Part shown: positions 1 to 11,147 of the stretch, piece by piece | Numbering within the stretch: the stretch's first letter is position 1 | Layout of the letters: every line of letters starts with the position of its first letter | Notes under the pieces: generated by a model | The model's database searches: none | What the model saw: only the letters and a program-made list of their open reading frames with translations | Told to the model about the DNA's origin: nothing | Position numbers and translations under genes: made by a program | Assembly: GCA_036417435.1 (NCBI GenBank) | Contig: CM070908.1 | Coordinates: 52,237,090-52,301,089, forward strand | Origin: Inia geoffrensis | Taxonomy: Eukaryota; Chordata; Mammalia; Artiodactyla; Iniidae | Direction of reading: 5' to 3' | Length of the DNA stretch: 64,000 bases

Positions 1-324
1 TTGGCTGTGTTGGGTCTTTGTTGCTCTGTGCAGGCTTTCTCTAGTTGCAGCAAGCGGGGAGTATTCTTTGTTGCAGTGCATGGGCTTCTCATTGTGGTGG
101 CTTCTCTCGTTGTGGAGCATGGGCTCAAGGCACGCAGGCTTCAGTAGTTGCGGCACGCGGGCTCAATGGTTGTGGCTCACGGGCTCTAGAGCACAGGCTC
201 AGTAGTTGTGGCGCATAGGCTTAGCTGCTCCACAGCATGTGGGATCTTCACGGGCCAGGGATCGAACCTGTGTCCCCTTCACTGGCAGGCGGATTCTCAA
301 CAACTGCACCACCGGGGAAGCCCC
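1..324 (-). mobile_element. CHR-type SINE, long form, cut by the window edge
   Basis: Reverse orientation: it ends in gggaagcccc (the inverted 5' end) and holds the repeated 'agtagttgtggc' block seen in the other ~330 bp copies. The T-rich left part lies outside the window. tRNA-Glu-derived Pol III SINE of cetartiodactyls. Confidence 0.85.
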
Positions 325-1429
325 TGGTAAGAGTTTTTATCATGAATGGATGTTGAATTTTGTCAAATGCTTTTTCCTCATCTATTGAGATGATCATGTG
401 GTTTTTGATTTTTTTTGTTGTTGTTAATGTGTATTACATTGATTGATTTGCATATGTTGAGGCATCCTTGTGAACTTGGGATAAATCCCACTTGGTTGTG
501 GTGTATAATTTTTTGTGTGTGTTGTTGAATTCGGTTTGCTAATATTTGGTTGAGGATTTTTTTCTTTTTTGGTGATACCTTTGTCTGACTTTGGTATCAG
601 GGTGATTGTGGCTTCGTCAAAAGTCTTTGGGAGTGTTCCCTCCTCTTAAATCTTTTCAAAGAGTTTGAGAAGAATCGGTATAAATTCTTCTTTGTATGTT
701 TGGTAGAATTTGCCTGTGAAGCCATCTGGTCCTGGACTTTCCTTTGTAGTGAGGTTTTTTTTTTTTTTTTTTTATTACAGATTCTATTTCAGTCCTAGTG
801 ATTGGTATGTTCAAATTATCTGTTTCTTCTTGATTAAATTTTTATGGGCTGTATGTTTCTAAAAAGTTGTCCATTTCTTCTAGGTTGTCAAATTTGTTGG
901 CGTATAATTGTTCATAGTATTCTCTTAAGAGTTTTTTGTACTTCCGAAGTATCAGTCGAGATTTCTTCTTTTTCATTTGTTGTTCTGTTTATTTGGGTTC
1001 TCTCTCTTTTCTTCTTGGTGAGCCTGGCCAGAGGTTTGTTAATTTTGTTTACCCATTCAAAGAACCAGCTCTTGGTTTTATTGATTTTTTAATCTATATT
1101 TTATTTATTTCCTCCTTGATCTTTATTATTTCCTTCTTTCTGCTGACTTTACGTTTTGTTTGTTGTTCTTTTTCTAATTCTTTTAGGTGGTAGGTTAGGT
1201 TGTTTATTTTAGATTTTTCTTGTTTTTTGAGGAAGGCCTGTATCTCTATGAATTTCCCTCTAATAACTGCTTTTCCTGCATCCCACAGATTTTGTGTGGT
1301 TGTGTTTTTATTGTTATTTGTCTCAAGGTATTTTAATTTCCTTTTTGATTTCCTCGTTGATCCATTGGTTTTTTAGTAGCATGTTTAGTCTCCATGTAAT
1401 CATTTTTTTCTCATTTCTTTTCCTGTGGT

Positions 1430-2302
1430 GACTTCTTTTCTTTCTTCTTTTTGTTTTTTTGAGGTTAATTTGTGCCTTTATTTGCCAGTATAATTTAACT
1501 ACAGTGGCCTGCAAAGTGTTCTGATCTAAAAAATACATTTTACATCACAATCCAACAAATACACATACATATATAATATGTATACTTAAAAGTGAAACAA
1601 ATGTTTTGCCAAAAATGTCTACCCTGAGTGGTAATTTTTTTTCGAGACTTTTTCTAAAGCAGTTTTGGTTTACAACAAAATTGACAGGAAGGTACAGAAA
1701 TTCCCCATATACCCAGTCCCCTCACATGCATAGCCATTATCAACAGAGTGGTACTTTAAAAAAAAAAAAACAGGGATGAACTGCATTGACACATCATACC
1801 CACCAAAGTCCACAGTTCACCTTAGGACTCGCTTTAATGAAGTGAATAGTGTTGCACATTCTATTTTGGACAAAAACTATAATGACATATATCCATCATT
1901 ATAATGTCATTCAAAGTATTTTCACTGCTCATAAAAACTTATACACTTTGTGTATTCATCTCCCCTTTCTCCCAAACTCCTGGTGACTGTTGGTCTTTTT
2001 ATTGTCTCCATAGTTTTGCCTTTTCCAGAATGGCATATAGTTGGAATCTATTGTTCTTTTTTCCTTCTCCTTGAAAAGAGAGGTTCAAAGCCTTTATGTT
2101 TATAAGACCACTCATGACCTGCCCATACATGAACCATGGCTCTAGGTGGCAAACTCCCCCACTAAATACTGTAGTTTTTCTTCCAGTATTGAGCCCTGTC
2201 CCACTGGTCCTGCCCAGCAGCCACATGGAGGTGCAGGGGAACACATGTTTGGTATTTGTTCATAGGAAGGCCACAAGTTTTGTGCCCCTTGTCACAATGA
2301 AA
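1430..2302. other. 873 bp block inserted in L1 ORF2, flanked by an 8 bp repeat
   Basis: L1 ORF2 stops at 1429 and resumes after 2310, with cctgtggt on both sides (1422-1429 and 2303-2310). Inside, about 1655-2050 looks like an old antisense L1M 3' UTR; 2060-2300 I cannot classify. The left end is T-rich, as a minus-strand retro-insert would be. Confidence 0.5.
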
Positions 2303-2361
2303 CCTGTGGTCGATTTCTAGTTTCATGCCATTGTGGTCAGAGAAGAGTCTTGAAATAATTT

Positions 2362-2654
2362 TTTTCTTTTTTTTCTTTTTTCTTTTTTTTTTAAGGGTGA
2401 GAGGCTTGTCTTTTTCTAAAAAAAAATATACATTTATTTATTTATTTGGTTGTGTCGGGTCCTGGTTGCAGCAGGCAGACTCCTTAGTTGTGGCTCACCA
2501 GCTCCTTAGTTGCGGCACATAGGCTCCTTAGTTGTAGCATGCAAACTCTTAGTTGCACCATGCATGTGGGATCTAGTTCCTGGACCAGGAATCGAACCCA
2601 GGCCCCCTGCATTGGGAGCGTGGAGTCTTAACCACTGCGCCACCAGCGAAGTCC
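2362..2654 (-). mobile_element. tRNA-derived SINE in L1 copy A
   Basis: Reverse orientation, with target-site duplication cttgaaataattt at 2349-2361 and 2655-2667. Its body has 'tccttagttg' repeats rather than 'agtagttgtgg', so it is a different subfamily from most SINEs here; 61557-61735 is related. Confidence 0.85.
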
Positions 2655-3151
2655 CTTGAAATAATTTCTATACTCTTAAATCTGTTGAGGTTAGTTTTGT
2701 GCCTTAGTATGTGGTCAGTCCATATGCACTTGAAAAGAATGTGTTCTGTGTTTTGTTTGTTTTTGGATGTAAAGTCCTGAAAATATCAATTAAGTCTATC
2801 TGTTCTGTTGTATCATTTAGGACTTCTGTTGCCTTATTGATTTTCTGTCTAGAAGATCTGTCCATTGATGTGAGTGGGGTGTTAAAGTCTCCTACTGTTA
2901 TTGAATTCCTGTCAGTTTCTCCTTTTATGTCTGTTACTATTTGTTTTATGTATTTGTGTGCTCCTATATTAGGTGCATATATGTTGATGAATGTAAAATC
3001 CTCTTCTTGTGTTGATCCTTTTATCATCATAGAGTGTCCTTTGTTATCTTTCTTTATAGCTTTTGCTTTAAAGTCTATTTTGTCTGATATGGGTATTGTA
3101 ACTCCCGCTTGTTATTTCCGTTTGCATGAAATATCTTTTTCCATCCCCTCA

Positions 3152-3357
3152 CTTTTTTTTTTTTTGCGGTATGCGGGCCTCTCACTGTTGTGGCCTCTCC
3201 CGTTGTGGAGCACAGGCTCCAGACACACAGGCTCAGTGGCCATGGCTCACGGGCCTAGCTGCTCCGCGGCATGTAGGATCTTTCCGGACCAGGGCATGAA
3301 CCCATGTCCCCTGCATCGGCAGGCGAACTCTCAACCACTGCACCACCAGGGAAGCCC
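3152..3357 (-). mobile_element. CHR-type SINE, ~210 bp form
   Basis: Reverse orientation: poly-T, gcggtatgcgggcc, and a gggaagccc end. It sits exactly where L1 ORF2 text on the left changes to ORF1 text on the right, so L1 sequence was lost beside it. Confidence 0.88.
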
Positions 3358-4834
3358 ATGCTGTCTGCTGTTCTGATTGGGTAATTTCCATTATTCTATC
3401 TTCCAGATCACTTATTCTTTCCTCTGCATTATTTATTCTGCCATTCAGTGCCTTTAGCTCAGTTTTCATCTTGGCAAATGAGTTTTCTAATTTTTCTTGG
3501 CTCCTCCTTATAGTTTCTAGTTCCTTTTTACAGTAATGTGCATTTCTGTCAGTAGCCTTTCTTGATTCCTTCAGTATTTTCATTAGCTCCTTTTTGAACT
3601 CAGTGTCTATTAGACTGAAGAGGTCTGTTTCATTGTTTGTTCCTTCAGGGGAATTCTCTGGGTCTTTTAACTGGGAGTGGTTCCTCTCCTTCTTCATTTT
3701 GCTTATATTTCTCTTACTTTGTGAGTTTAGGAGAAACAATTATCTACTGTTGTCACGGAGGGCTGTTTATATGCAGGAGCATCCCTGCTTGTGTAAGTTC
3801 AATATTTTTTTGCTGTGAGGGCTGTTTTTGGGTTGGGTGTTTGCTGTCTCTTTCCTCCACGTGTGCTGGTTGTTATCCCCTTGATAGGGGGTGTGCAGGT
3901 GCGTGTTCCATTCATGCTTCCAGGACGGCAGGGACAGTGGTTGGCTCTTGGTCGCAGAACCCTTGGTGGCAGCGGTGGTGGGCTGCGTTCGCTCCTAGGG
4001 AGGGGAGGGCAGTGGTTGGCACTGGGTTGCGGTACCCTCGGCGGTGGTCATGGTTGCTCCCAGGGAGTTGGGGGCAGGAGTTGGTGGCTGGTCACGGGAC
4101 CCTCTGTGGCAGCGGCAGTCTGTGCCTGCCTCTGGGGTCTGAGATGGCAGTGCGGTGGCTCACACCAGCCCCTGGAGCTCGTGTAGGTGGTGCCCTGCTG
4201 CCTGAGGGCGCTCATGGAGAAAGAACCTCCTTTGGTGGCCTGCCCTTTGAGTGCCCCCCCAACAGTTGCGCCCTGCCTCTCTGGTGGGCCCAGGCCTCCT
4301 CCCATACTCTGTTGGTTGTGTCTCACCACACCCTAGCCCCCTCAGGCTGTCTCCATGCAGCCAGCCCCAGTCCTCTCCTCCAGATTTGACCTCCGAAGCC
4401 TGAGCCTCTGCACCCAGCCTCTCCTGCCCCAGCAGATGAGCATCTCAGGCCAGGGAGTGCTGGGCGGCACTGACCTTCTGTGCAGGTCTCTCTCCACTTT
4501 GCCCTCTGCAAACCAATTGCTGCGTTCTTCTCCAAGGCTCTGAAGCTCCCCCTCTGTCCCAGCTGATCTCCCCAGTGAAGGGACTTCCCAGTGTGTGGAA
4601 ACCTTTCCTCTTTCACAGCTCCCTCCCAGGGGTGCAGGTCGCGTCTCGATTTTTTCTCTCTCTCTTTTTTTTTTCTTTTGCCCTACCCAGGTACATGGGG
4701 AGTTTCTTGCCTTTTTGGAAGTCTGAGGTCTTCTGCCAGCATTCAGTAGATGTTCTGTGAGAACTGTTCCACATGTAGATGTATTTGTGGGAGAAGGTGA
4801 GCTCCACGTCCTACTCCTCCAACATCTTGATCCA

Positions 4835-6784
4835 ATCTCCCATAATTTCTTTAAATACATTTTCCTTCCCCCTCTCTTTCTTTTCTCCTTCCAGAACCCC
4901 TATTATGTGTAGGTTGGCATGCTTTATATTATCCCATAGATCTCATATGTTACTTTCAGTTTTTTTCATTTGTCTTTCTGTCTGCTCTTCTATTGGGTGA
5001 TTTCCATTATTCTGTTTTCCAGATCACTTATTTATTCTTCTGTGTCTTTTAGTCTGCTCTCCGTTGTTTCTAGATTGGTTTTTCTCAGCAATTGAATTGT
5101 CTACTTTTGAGTGGTTCATCTTCATAGTTTCTAGTTCCTTGTTACAGTGACCTTGCTATATATTTCTATTGCTAATCCTTCTTGACTCCTTTGTCTTTTT
5201 TATTATCTCCTTTTTGAACTTGGGGTCTAGTAGACATTATTTATTCTTTCAGGAGATTTCTGTCACTGTTTAATTGGTAGTAGTTCCTCTGCCTTTTCAT
5301 TTTACTTAACTTTCTTTGTCTCTATGAATTTAGGAGAAACATCTACTGTGGTTTTGAAGAGTTGTTTTTATGTGGGAGCATCCGTGTGTAGACAGTTTGT
5401 GTCCAGTGTGTTTGGTGTGAGGGCTGGTTTTGGTATGGATGCCAGCCGCCTCTTTCACGGAGTGTGCTGGGTGGTGCACCCTTGATAGGGTACAAACACA
5501 GACAGGGGCTGTGTTTGGTGTTGTAGTGTCTTGAGCTTGTGCTGGATGTGAGGCAGGGCTTTCTGTTTGCTCCATCATGGTCACTGCCCTGTCGAGGGCA
5601 GGTCTGCTCTGCGGATGTTGGAGTAGAAGCTCTGAGGGTCAGGTTTGATCAGGCTCCGTTGTCCTTGAGGGCATGTCCTGCGCCAAAGGAGCTTATTGCT
5701 GAAGCAGCTGAGGCCTGTGTGGTCACAGCAAACCTGTGTACCACCTGTGTAGGCATCAGCAGTCCCGCTCTGGAGCAGCCCAAGGTTGCATCCCTTTCTC
5801 TGTTGTGTGTATCCCAGATCTAGCGCAAGGCCATGGTGTGGAGTAGGCTGGGGCTCGGGGCCAGGGCATTGTGGCTGCAGGAATCGAGGTGGCTGTGCGG
5901 CCACCTGAGATCTGGGCTGCCTCTGTGGTAGTCTTCTCACAGGTCTTGTCTGCCCCAGATCTAGGGCTACGCTAGAGGTGGAGCCCTTGGGTGGAGTCAG
6001 AGCGCTCTTGCTGGAAAATGAAATGCCGCACACTGCTGCCCAGGGCCTGTCTGCCTGGGATGCAGCCCTTAGCTGCTGCACATTCTTGTAGTGCTCCCCC
6101 ACGTGCACACATACAGTGTCTGCCGCAGCGAGACCCGCTGCCCCACGTGAATGTTGACGGTGGTGTCTGCCGCTCTGCCTGGATCACACCCTAGGTGTGT
6201 GTCTGCATAGCTAGACCGAATCTTTGTCCAGATCTCACGCCAGGCTGTGGCGTGGAGTGAGCAGGGCCGAGGTGTTTGCCCCTTCAGGTTGGGAAGTGCA
6301 GCAAGGCAGCAGCCGCCAGTGCAAGGCTCTCTCCGCCCTGATTGTTAGCAAGCCAGCACGTGCACATTCCTCACAAGTAGAGACTAGGCTACTCCAGCCC
6401 TTCTGTCTGCCTCAGTGGATTCCCAGCAGGCAAGGGGGCTTGTCTTCTTTTGCAAGACTCCAGGCCTGGGATGCCCAGATTGTGAGTCAACTTGCTCCCT
6501 CCCCAGGGCAAGGGTCCACCGGCGTGGACTTTCTCTTTCTTTCAGGTCCTTCCCAGGGGTGTAGATCCCTACCTGATGCTCTCCCCCGCACCCTGTGCCC
6601 CCTGCCTTTTTTTTTTTTGTCCTACCCAGCTACATGGAGACTTTTTCTTGCAGCTTTGGTTGTTTAGGAGTTCTGCGTTTCTAGTTCGTTTTCTGTGAGA
6701 ATTTTTCCTCATGTAGACGTATTTTTGATGTGTTCATGGGGGGAGATGAGCTCCACATCCTCCTACTCTGCCATCTTGATCCCC
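4835..6784 (-). mobile_element. L1 copy B, antisense 5' half
   Basis: ORF1 text on the minus strand (about 4835-5330) is followed by a long GC-rich 5' UTR with a second L1 5' end near 6784 (..ctctgccatcttgatcc). The ORF1 begins abruptly at copy A's 5' end, as if copy A had inserted into it. Confidence 0.75.
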
Positions 6785-7770
6785 TTTTCCTACATTGGTT
6801 GATGTTTGAATGTTAAACCAACCTTCCACCCTTCAGATAAGTCCTTCTTGAGTTGTCATGTACCGTATTTTTAACATGTTGTTGGATCCTATTTGCTAAA
6901 ATTTTGTTAAAATTTTTTACCTCTGTGTTTGTGAGGGATATTGTTCTGTGGTTTACTTTTCTTGTGATGTTTTTGTCTGGTTTAGGTATCAGGGTACTAC
7001 TGGCCTTATAGAATGAGTTGAAGTGTGTTTTCTCCTCTTCAGTTTTTTTGGAAAAGTTTATGTAGAATTTGTATTGTTTTTCTTAAATGTTTGGTAGAAT
7101 TCACCATTGAGGCCAGCTGGGCCTGCATGTTCCTTTTGTGGAAGGGTTTTAACTGCAAATTCTATTTCTCTAATATATATAGAACTGTTCAGGTTTTCTA
7201 TTCCTTCCTGAGTAAGCTTTGGTGTAGTTTTTACCTTTCAAAGATTTTGTCCATTTTACCTAAGTTCTAGAACTTTTGGCATAAAGTTGTGAGTAATACT
7301 CTCTTACCATCATTTTAATATCTATAACGTCTGTAGTGAAAGCTCCTCTTTTTATTCTTGATTTGGGTAATTTTGTTTGTTTGGTTTTTTTTTTGTTTTT
7401 ACTATATGAAAGTAGCTGCCACGTCTAATAAAAATCACAATGATTATATAGTGCCTATTGCAATATATATATTCTTTGAATTTTTTTACTGACATACCAA
7501 TTTTTAAAGAGTAAAGATGAGTAAATTTCTCCGATATTGGTAGTTTTTGTCTTTTTTTCCTGGTCAGTCTAGCTAGGGGTTTATTAATTTTATTGATATT
7601 CTCAAAGAACCAGATTTGGATGTTGTTGATTTTTTTCATTGTTTTTATGTTTTCCACTTCATTGATTTCTTCTCTGGTCTTTATTATTTCCTTTATTTTG
7701 GGTTTCATGTGGTCTTCTTTTTTCTAGTTTCTTAATGTGGAAGCTCCTTCTTGTAACATATATATATATT
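6785..7770 (-). mobile_element. L1 copy C, older antisense ORF2 fragment
   Basis: Minus-strand ORF2-like text (for example 7550-7700, corresponding to an [19 protein letters not shown] stretch), more decayed than copies A and B. It begins abruptly at copy B's 5' end. Confidence 0.65.
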
Positions 7771-7771
7771 T

Positions 7772-8108
7772 TTAAGTTAGTTAATTATTTTTGGCTGCAT
7801 TGGGTCTTCATTGCTGCGCACAGGCTTTTCTCTAGTTGCAGCGAGTGGGGGCTACTCTTCATTGCAGTGCGTGGGCTTCTCATTGCGGTGGCTTCTCTGG
7901 TGGAGCACGGGCTCTAGGTGCACACACTTCAGTAGTTGTGGTGGGTGGGCTCAGTAGTTGTGGCTCGCAGGCTCTAGAGCACAGGCTCAGTAGTTGTGCA
8001 TGGGCTTAGTTGCTCCACAGCATGTGGGATCTTCCTGGACCAGGGATCAAACCCATGTCCCCTGCATTGGCAGGCGGACTCTCAACCACTGTGCCGCCAG
8101 GGAAGCCC
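7772..8108 (-). mobile_element. CHR-type SINE, long form
   Basis: Reverse orientation, ~335 bp, from tttggctgcattgggtc to ggaagccc, with the long central 'cttctcattgcggtggcttc' block and the tRNA-like B-box region near the right end. Confidence 0.88.
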
Positions 8109-8384
8109 ATAGGTTGAGTAATTTTTATGATTACATTTTATATCTTTTTTTTTTTTTGGCCTAGTAGCTATAACTCATTATTTTGTAATCTTAGTGGTTA
8201 TTTTTGAGTTTATATTGTAGACTTTAAAGTGATTATAGTCTATCCTAAAATTATATTACATCTTACTTCCATTTTCCTTTGCTCAGCCTTCATGCTGTTA
8301 CTGCCATACACTTTAAAATTCCAAATATGGTATGAAATCCACACTAGATGGTTAGTATTTTTGTTTTAACAGTCAATTATTTTT

Positions 8385-8595
8385 TTTTAATTTTTAATTT
8401 TTTGCGGTACGTGGGCCTCTCACTGTTGTGGCCTCTCCCGTTGCGGAGCACAGGCTCCGGACGCGCAGGCTCAGCGGCCATGGCTCACGGGCCCAGCCGC
8501 TCCGCGGCATGCGGGATCCTCTGGGACCGGTGCACGAACCCATGACCCCTGCATCTGCAGGCGGACTCTCAACCACTGCGCCACCAGGGAAGCCC
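8385..8595 (-). mobile_element. CHR-type SINE, ~210 bp form, clean duplication
   Basis: Reverse orientation, flanked by the 17 bp direct repeat aacagtcaattattttt (8368-8384, 8596-8612). The perfect duplication argues for a young insertion. Confidence 0.93.
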
Positions 8596-8704
8596 AACAG
8601 TCAATTATTTTTAAAGAGATTTAAATAATTAAAAAATTGGCTCTCTATACTCAAGTGGTTACTATTTCCAGTATCCTTCATTTCTTTGTGTAGACACAAA
8701 TTTT

Positions 8705-10235
8705 CATCTTATGTCATTTTTTTTTTTTTCCTGCTTGGAGAATGTTCTTTAAGATTTCTTGCGCTGCATATCTGATGAATTTTTTCAGCCCTTAACGCCT
8801 GAAAAAAATCTTTATTTTCCCTTCAGTCTTGAAAAATATTTTTGCTAAATATAGAATTCTGTGTTGACAGTTTTTTGTTTTCAGCATTTTAAAGATGCTA
8901 CTCCTCTGTTTTCTTGCTGTTTTGTTGTCAGTGAGAAATCTTCTATCACCCTTATTTTATTCCTCTGTATTAGGCATATCTTTTTTCTCTGGGTGCTTTT
9001 AATGTTTTTTCTGTCACTGGTTTTGACCAATTTGGTTAAGCTATGCCTTGATGGGTTTTCCTTCATGTTTCTTGTGCTTGGAATTTTTTGAGTTTCTTGG
9101 ACTTGTAGGCTTATAATTGTCAAAAAACTTGTGACCTTTATTTCTTCAGATTTCTTTCCCCCCGCCCCACTCTCCCATTCTTTAGGGACTCCACTTCCAC
9201 GTTCGTTAGGTTGTTTGAAGCTGTCCCACAGTTCTTTCATGCTCTGTTCTTTTTTTCTTGTTTTCTTTCCCTATTTCATTTTGGATACTTTCTCCTGCTG
9301 TGTCTTTAAGTTCACTAATCTTTTCTTCCTCAATGTCTCATCTGCTGTTAATCCTATCCAGTAAATTTTCATCTCAGCCATTGTGGTTTTCATATTTAAA
9401 AGTTTAATTTGTATCTTTGTATATCTTCCATGTCTCTATATAACGTGTTTAAAAAGCATAACATGTTTAATAAACATGAGATGTTTAATGTAACATTTTC
9501 ACTCCAGCTTCATAGAACTGTATTTCTACAGAACATAGTTATGATAACTTTTAATGCCTTTGTCTGCTATTTCTAGTATGTGTGTCAGTTCTGGGGTCAG
9601 CTTTGATAGATTGAATTTCCTCCTCATTATGGGTATATTTTCCCCTCTTCTTTGAATGGATGGTAATTTTTTGTTCAGTGCCAGACATTGTGAATGTTAC
9701 TTTGGGTGCAGAATATTTTTGTATTCCTATAAATATACTTGAGTTTTGTTCTGAGATGCAATTGAGTTACTTGGACATAGTTCCTTTGAGATCTTTTTTT
9801 TTTTTTTTTTAATATTTTTTAATTTGTTGGGTTGGACCAAAGCAGTGGTTAGTCTAGGGATAATTGTACTCCACTTCTGAAGCAAGACGCTTCTCAGTAC
9901 TCTACCCAGTGCCCCACAAATTATGACATTTTTCACTGTTGTCTGGTGGGAATGGGTACTTACTCTTCATGGCCCTGGGTGAGCTCTGGCTGCTGTCCCC
10001 TCTAATGCTGCTTGTTGAGTCTTTCCCTGGCTTTGGGTAACTTCCTCACATGCGCACTCTGACTAGTACTCTACTGAATTCCTGAGGGGAACGCTCTGCA
10101 GATCTCTGACATTTTCTCCATTCTTGCCCTCTTCTCTGATGCCTCTGACTGCCTTGCTCAGACTTTTGGCTCCATATCCTCAGCTCAGGGAGTCCACCAG
10201 GCTCCAGCTGAGTTCCCTTTCCCAGTACCGTAGCG
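8705..10235 (-). mobile_element. Ancient L1M/HAL1-like fragment, antisense
   Basis: Text resembling the 5' UTR/ORF1 part of old mammalian L1 (for example 9510-9740 and 8750-8960). Heavily decayed, with no useful reading frame. The family name is from memory. Confidence 0.5.
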
Positions 10236-11078
10236 GAGCGGAAGTAACAGGTAAGAGTGACATCTGGTTTGAGGCCAGGTTTTGGAAACTTAGGGGTATG
10301 CATGGAAGCATCAGGATTCAATCCTGTAAGATACTGCAGAAGCCCTATTTCAGGAAAATGCAGATGACCTGAGCCAGTCCTTGCTGAATATGCTAAGGAA
10401 TAAGTGGCGAGTAAGGGATGTGTAATTTTCTCCTTCTGGCCTTGCTGCCAACCCACAAATCATTGAGGACGTCCCCCTTCGTGGCTCAGTGTCCTCATCA
10501 GTAAATGATGGTTCTTGATACTGATCAATTACTGACCCTATCGGTGGCCAGAGATGGCTTCTCCGGAAGGGCCCTGGGGTAACCAAGTGACAGCGTTGGC
10601 ACAACACTCACGCCCCCTTGCTGCCAGCTGATTTTTCTACAGAGGAGAAGGAACAGGGAGCCAGACCTGTACTCTCAGGTGACCGCCAAAATCTGAGTGA
10701 AGAAGAGTTTCAACTGATATGTAGTCAGTCTCGGGCTTTGCTTTCCAAAGCGGTGTCCCCAGAGTAGCAGCACTAGTATCGCTCGGGAGCTTCTTAGAAA
10801 TGCAGACCACCAAGCAATTCGCCTGGATCTACCGTCTATGAGAAGAACCTCAGTTGTTTCATGTGCTCGTCAGAGTTTGAAGAACACTGGTAGCTGTAGT
10901 CAACAATTACATATTATACACTTAAAAACCTGTTAAGAGGGTAGGTCTCACGTTAGGTATCCTTTCCACAATAAAATAAAATTTTGAAGCGCATTGTTCT
11001 AAATGTAAATGGTTATACATGCCCTCTAGTGGCTGCCTAGCAACTTGCAGGGAGATTTAAAGTGTTTTCTCATTTTAG
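10236..11078. other. FBXL2 intron, mostly unclassified
   Basis: Apart from a MER5A-like element (10745-10895), I recognise no repeat, reading frame or regulatory pattern here. It leads into the acceptor of the first FBXL2 exon. Confidence 0.6.
10745..10895 (+). mobile_element. MER5A-like hAT relic
   Basis: It contains the order typical of MER5A: a 'tccccag..agcagcac' start, 'gagcttcttagaaatgcaga', and a 'gtttgaagaacactgg' end. Non-autonomous hAT DNA transposon shared by placental mammals. Confidence 0.65.
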
Positions 11079-11147
11079 GACCTTTGCACAGAACTGCAGA
11101 AACATTGAACATTTAAACCTCAATGGGTGCACAAAAATCACTGACAG
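11079..11147 (+). CDS. FBXL2: FBXL2 coding exon, residues ~98-120
   Basis: Acceptor cattttag and donor gtaagt flank the exon. It begins on the third base of a codon and encodes [19 protein letters not shown] and on into the next repeat, ending in a split serine codon (AG). This is the first FBXL2 exon in the window; the one before it is beyond the left edge or was not recognised. Confidence 0.93.

Larger units (their letters stand above)
325..4834 (-). mobile_element. L1 copy A, antisense, broken
   Basis: The minus strand carries ORF2 (reverse-transcriptase upstream region at 325-1421 and endonuclease at about 2311-3150), then part of ORF1 (3358-3740, with coiled-coil-like text) and a GC-rich 5' UTR to an L1 5' end near 4834 (..ctccaacatcttgatcc). 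It is interrupted by an 873 bp block (1430-2302) and two SINEs, and some sequence between ORF2 and ORF1 is missing at the second SINE. All frames are broken. Confidence 0.8.

Noticed and set aside
2711..3376. Open frame of 221 codons on the + strand
   Set aside because: It reads the complement of L1 ORF2 and then runs into a SINE ([19 protein letters not shown] is the typical SINE translation). A chance fusion.
3637..4389. Open frame of 250 codons on the + strand
   Set aside because: It lies antisense in the GC-rich 5' UTR of an L1. No domain, odd composition, and the opposite strand is the element's sense strand.
5539..6667. Several overlapping frames of 90-175 codons
   Set aside because: All fall within the antisense L1 5' UTR, which is GC-rich and low in stops.
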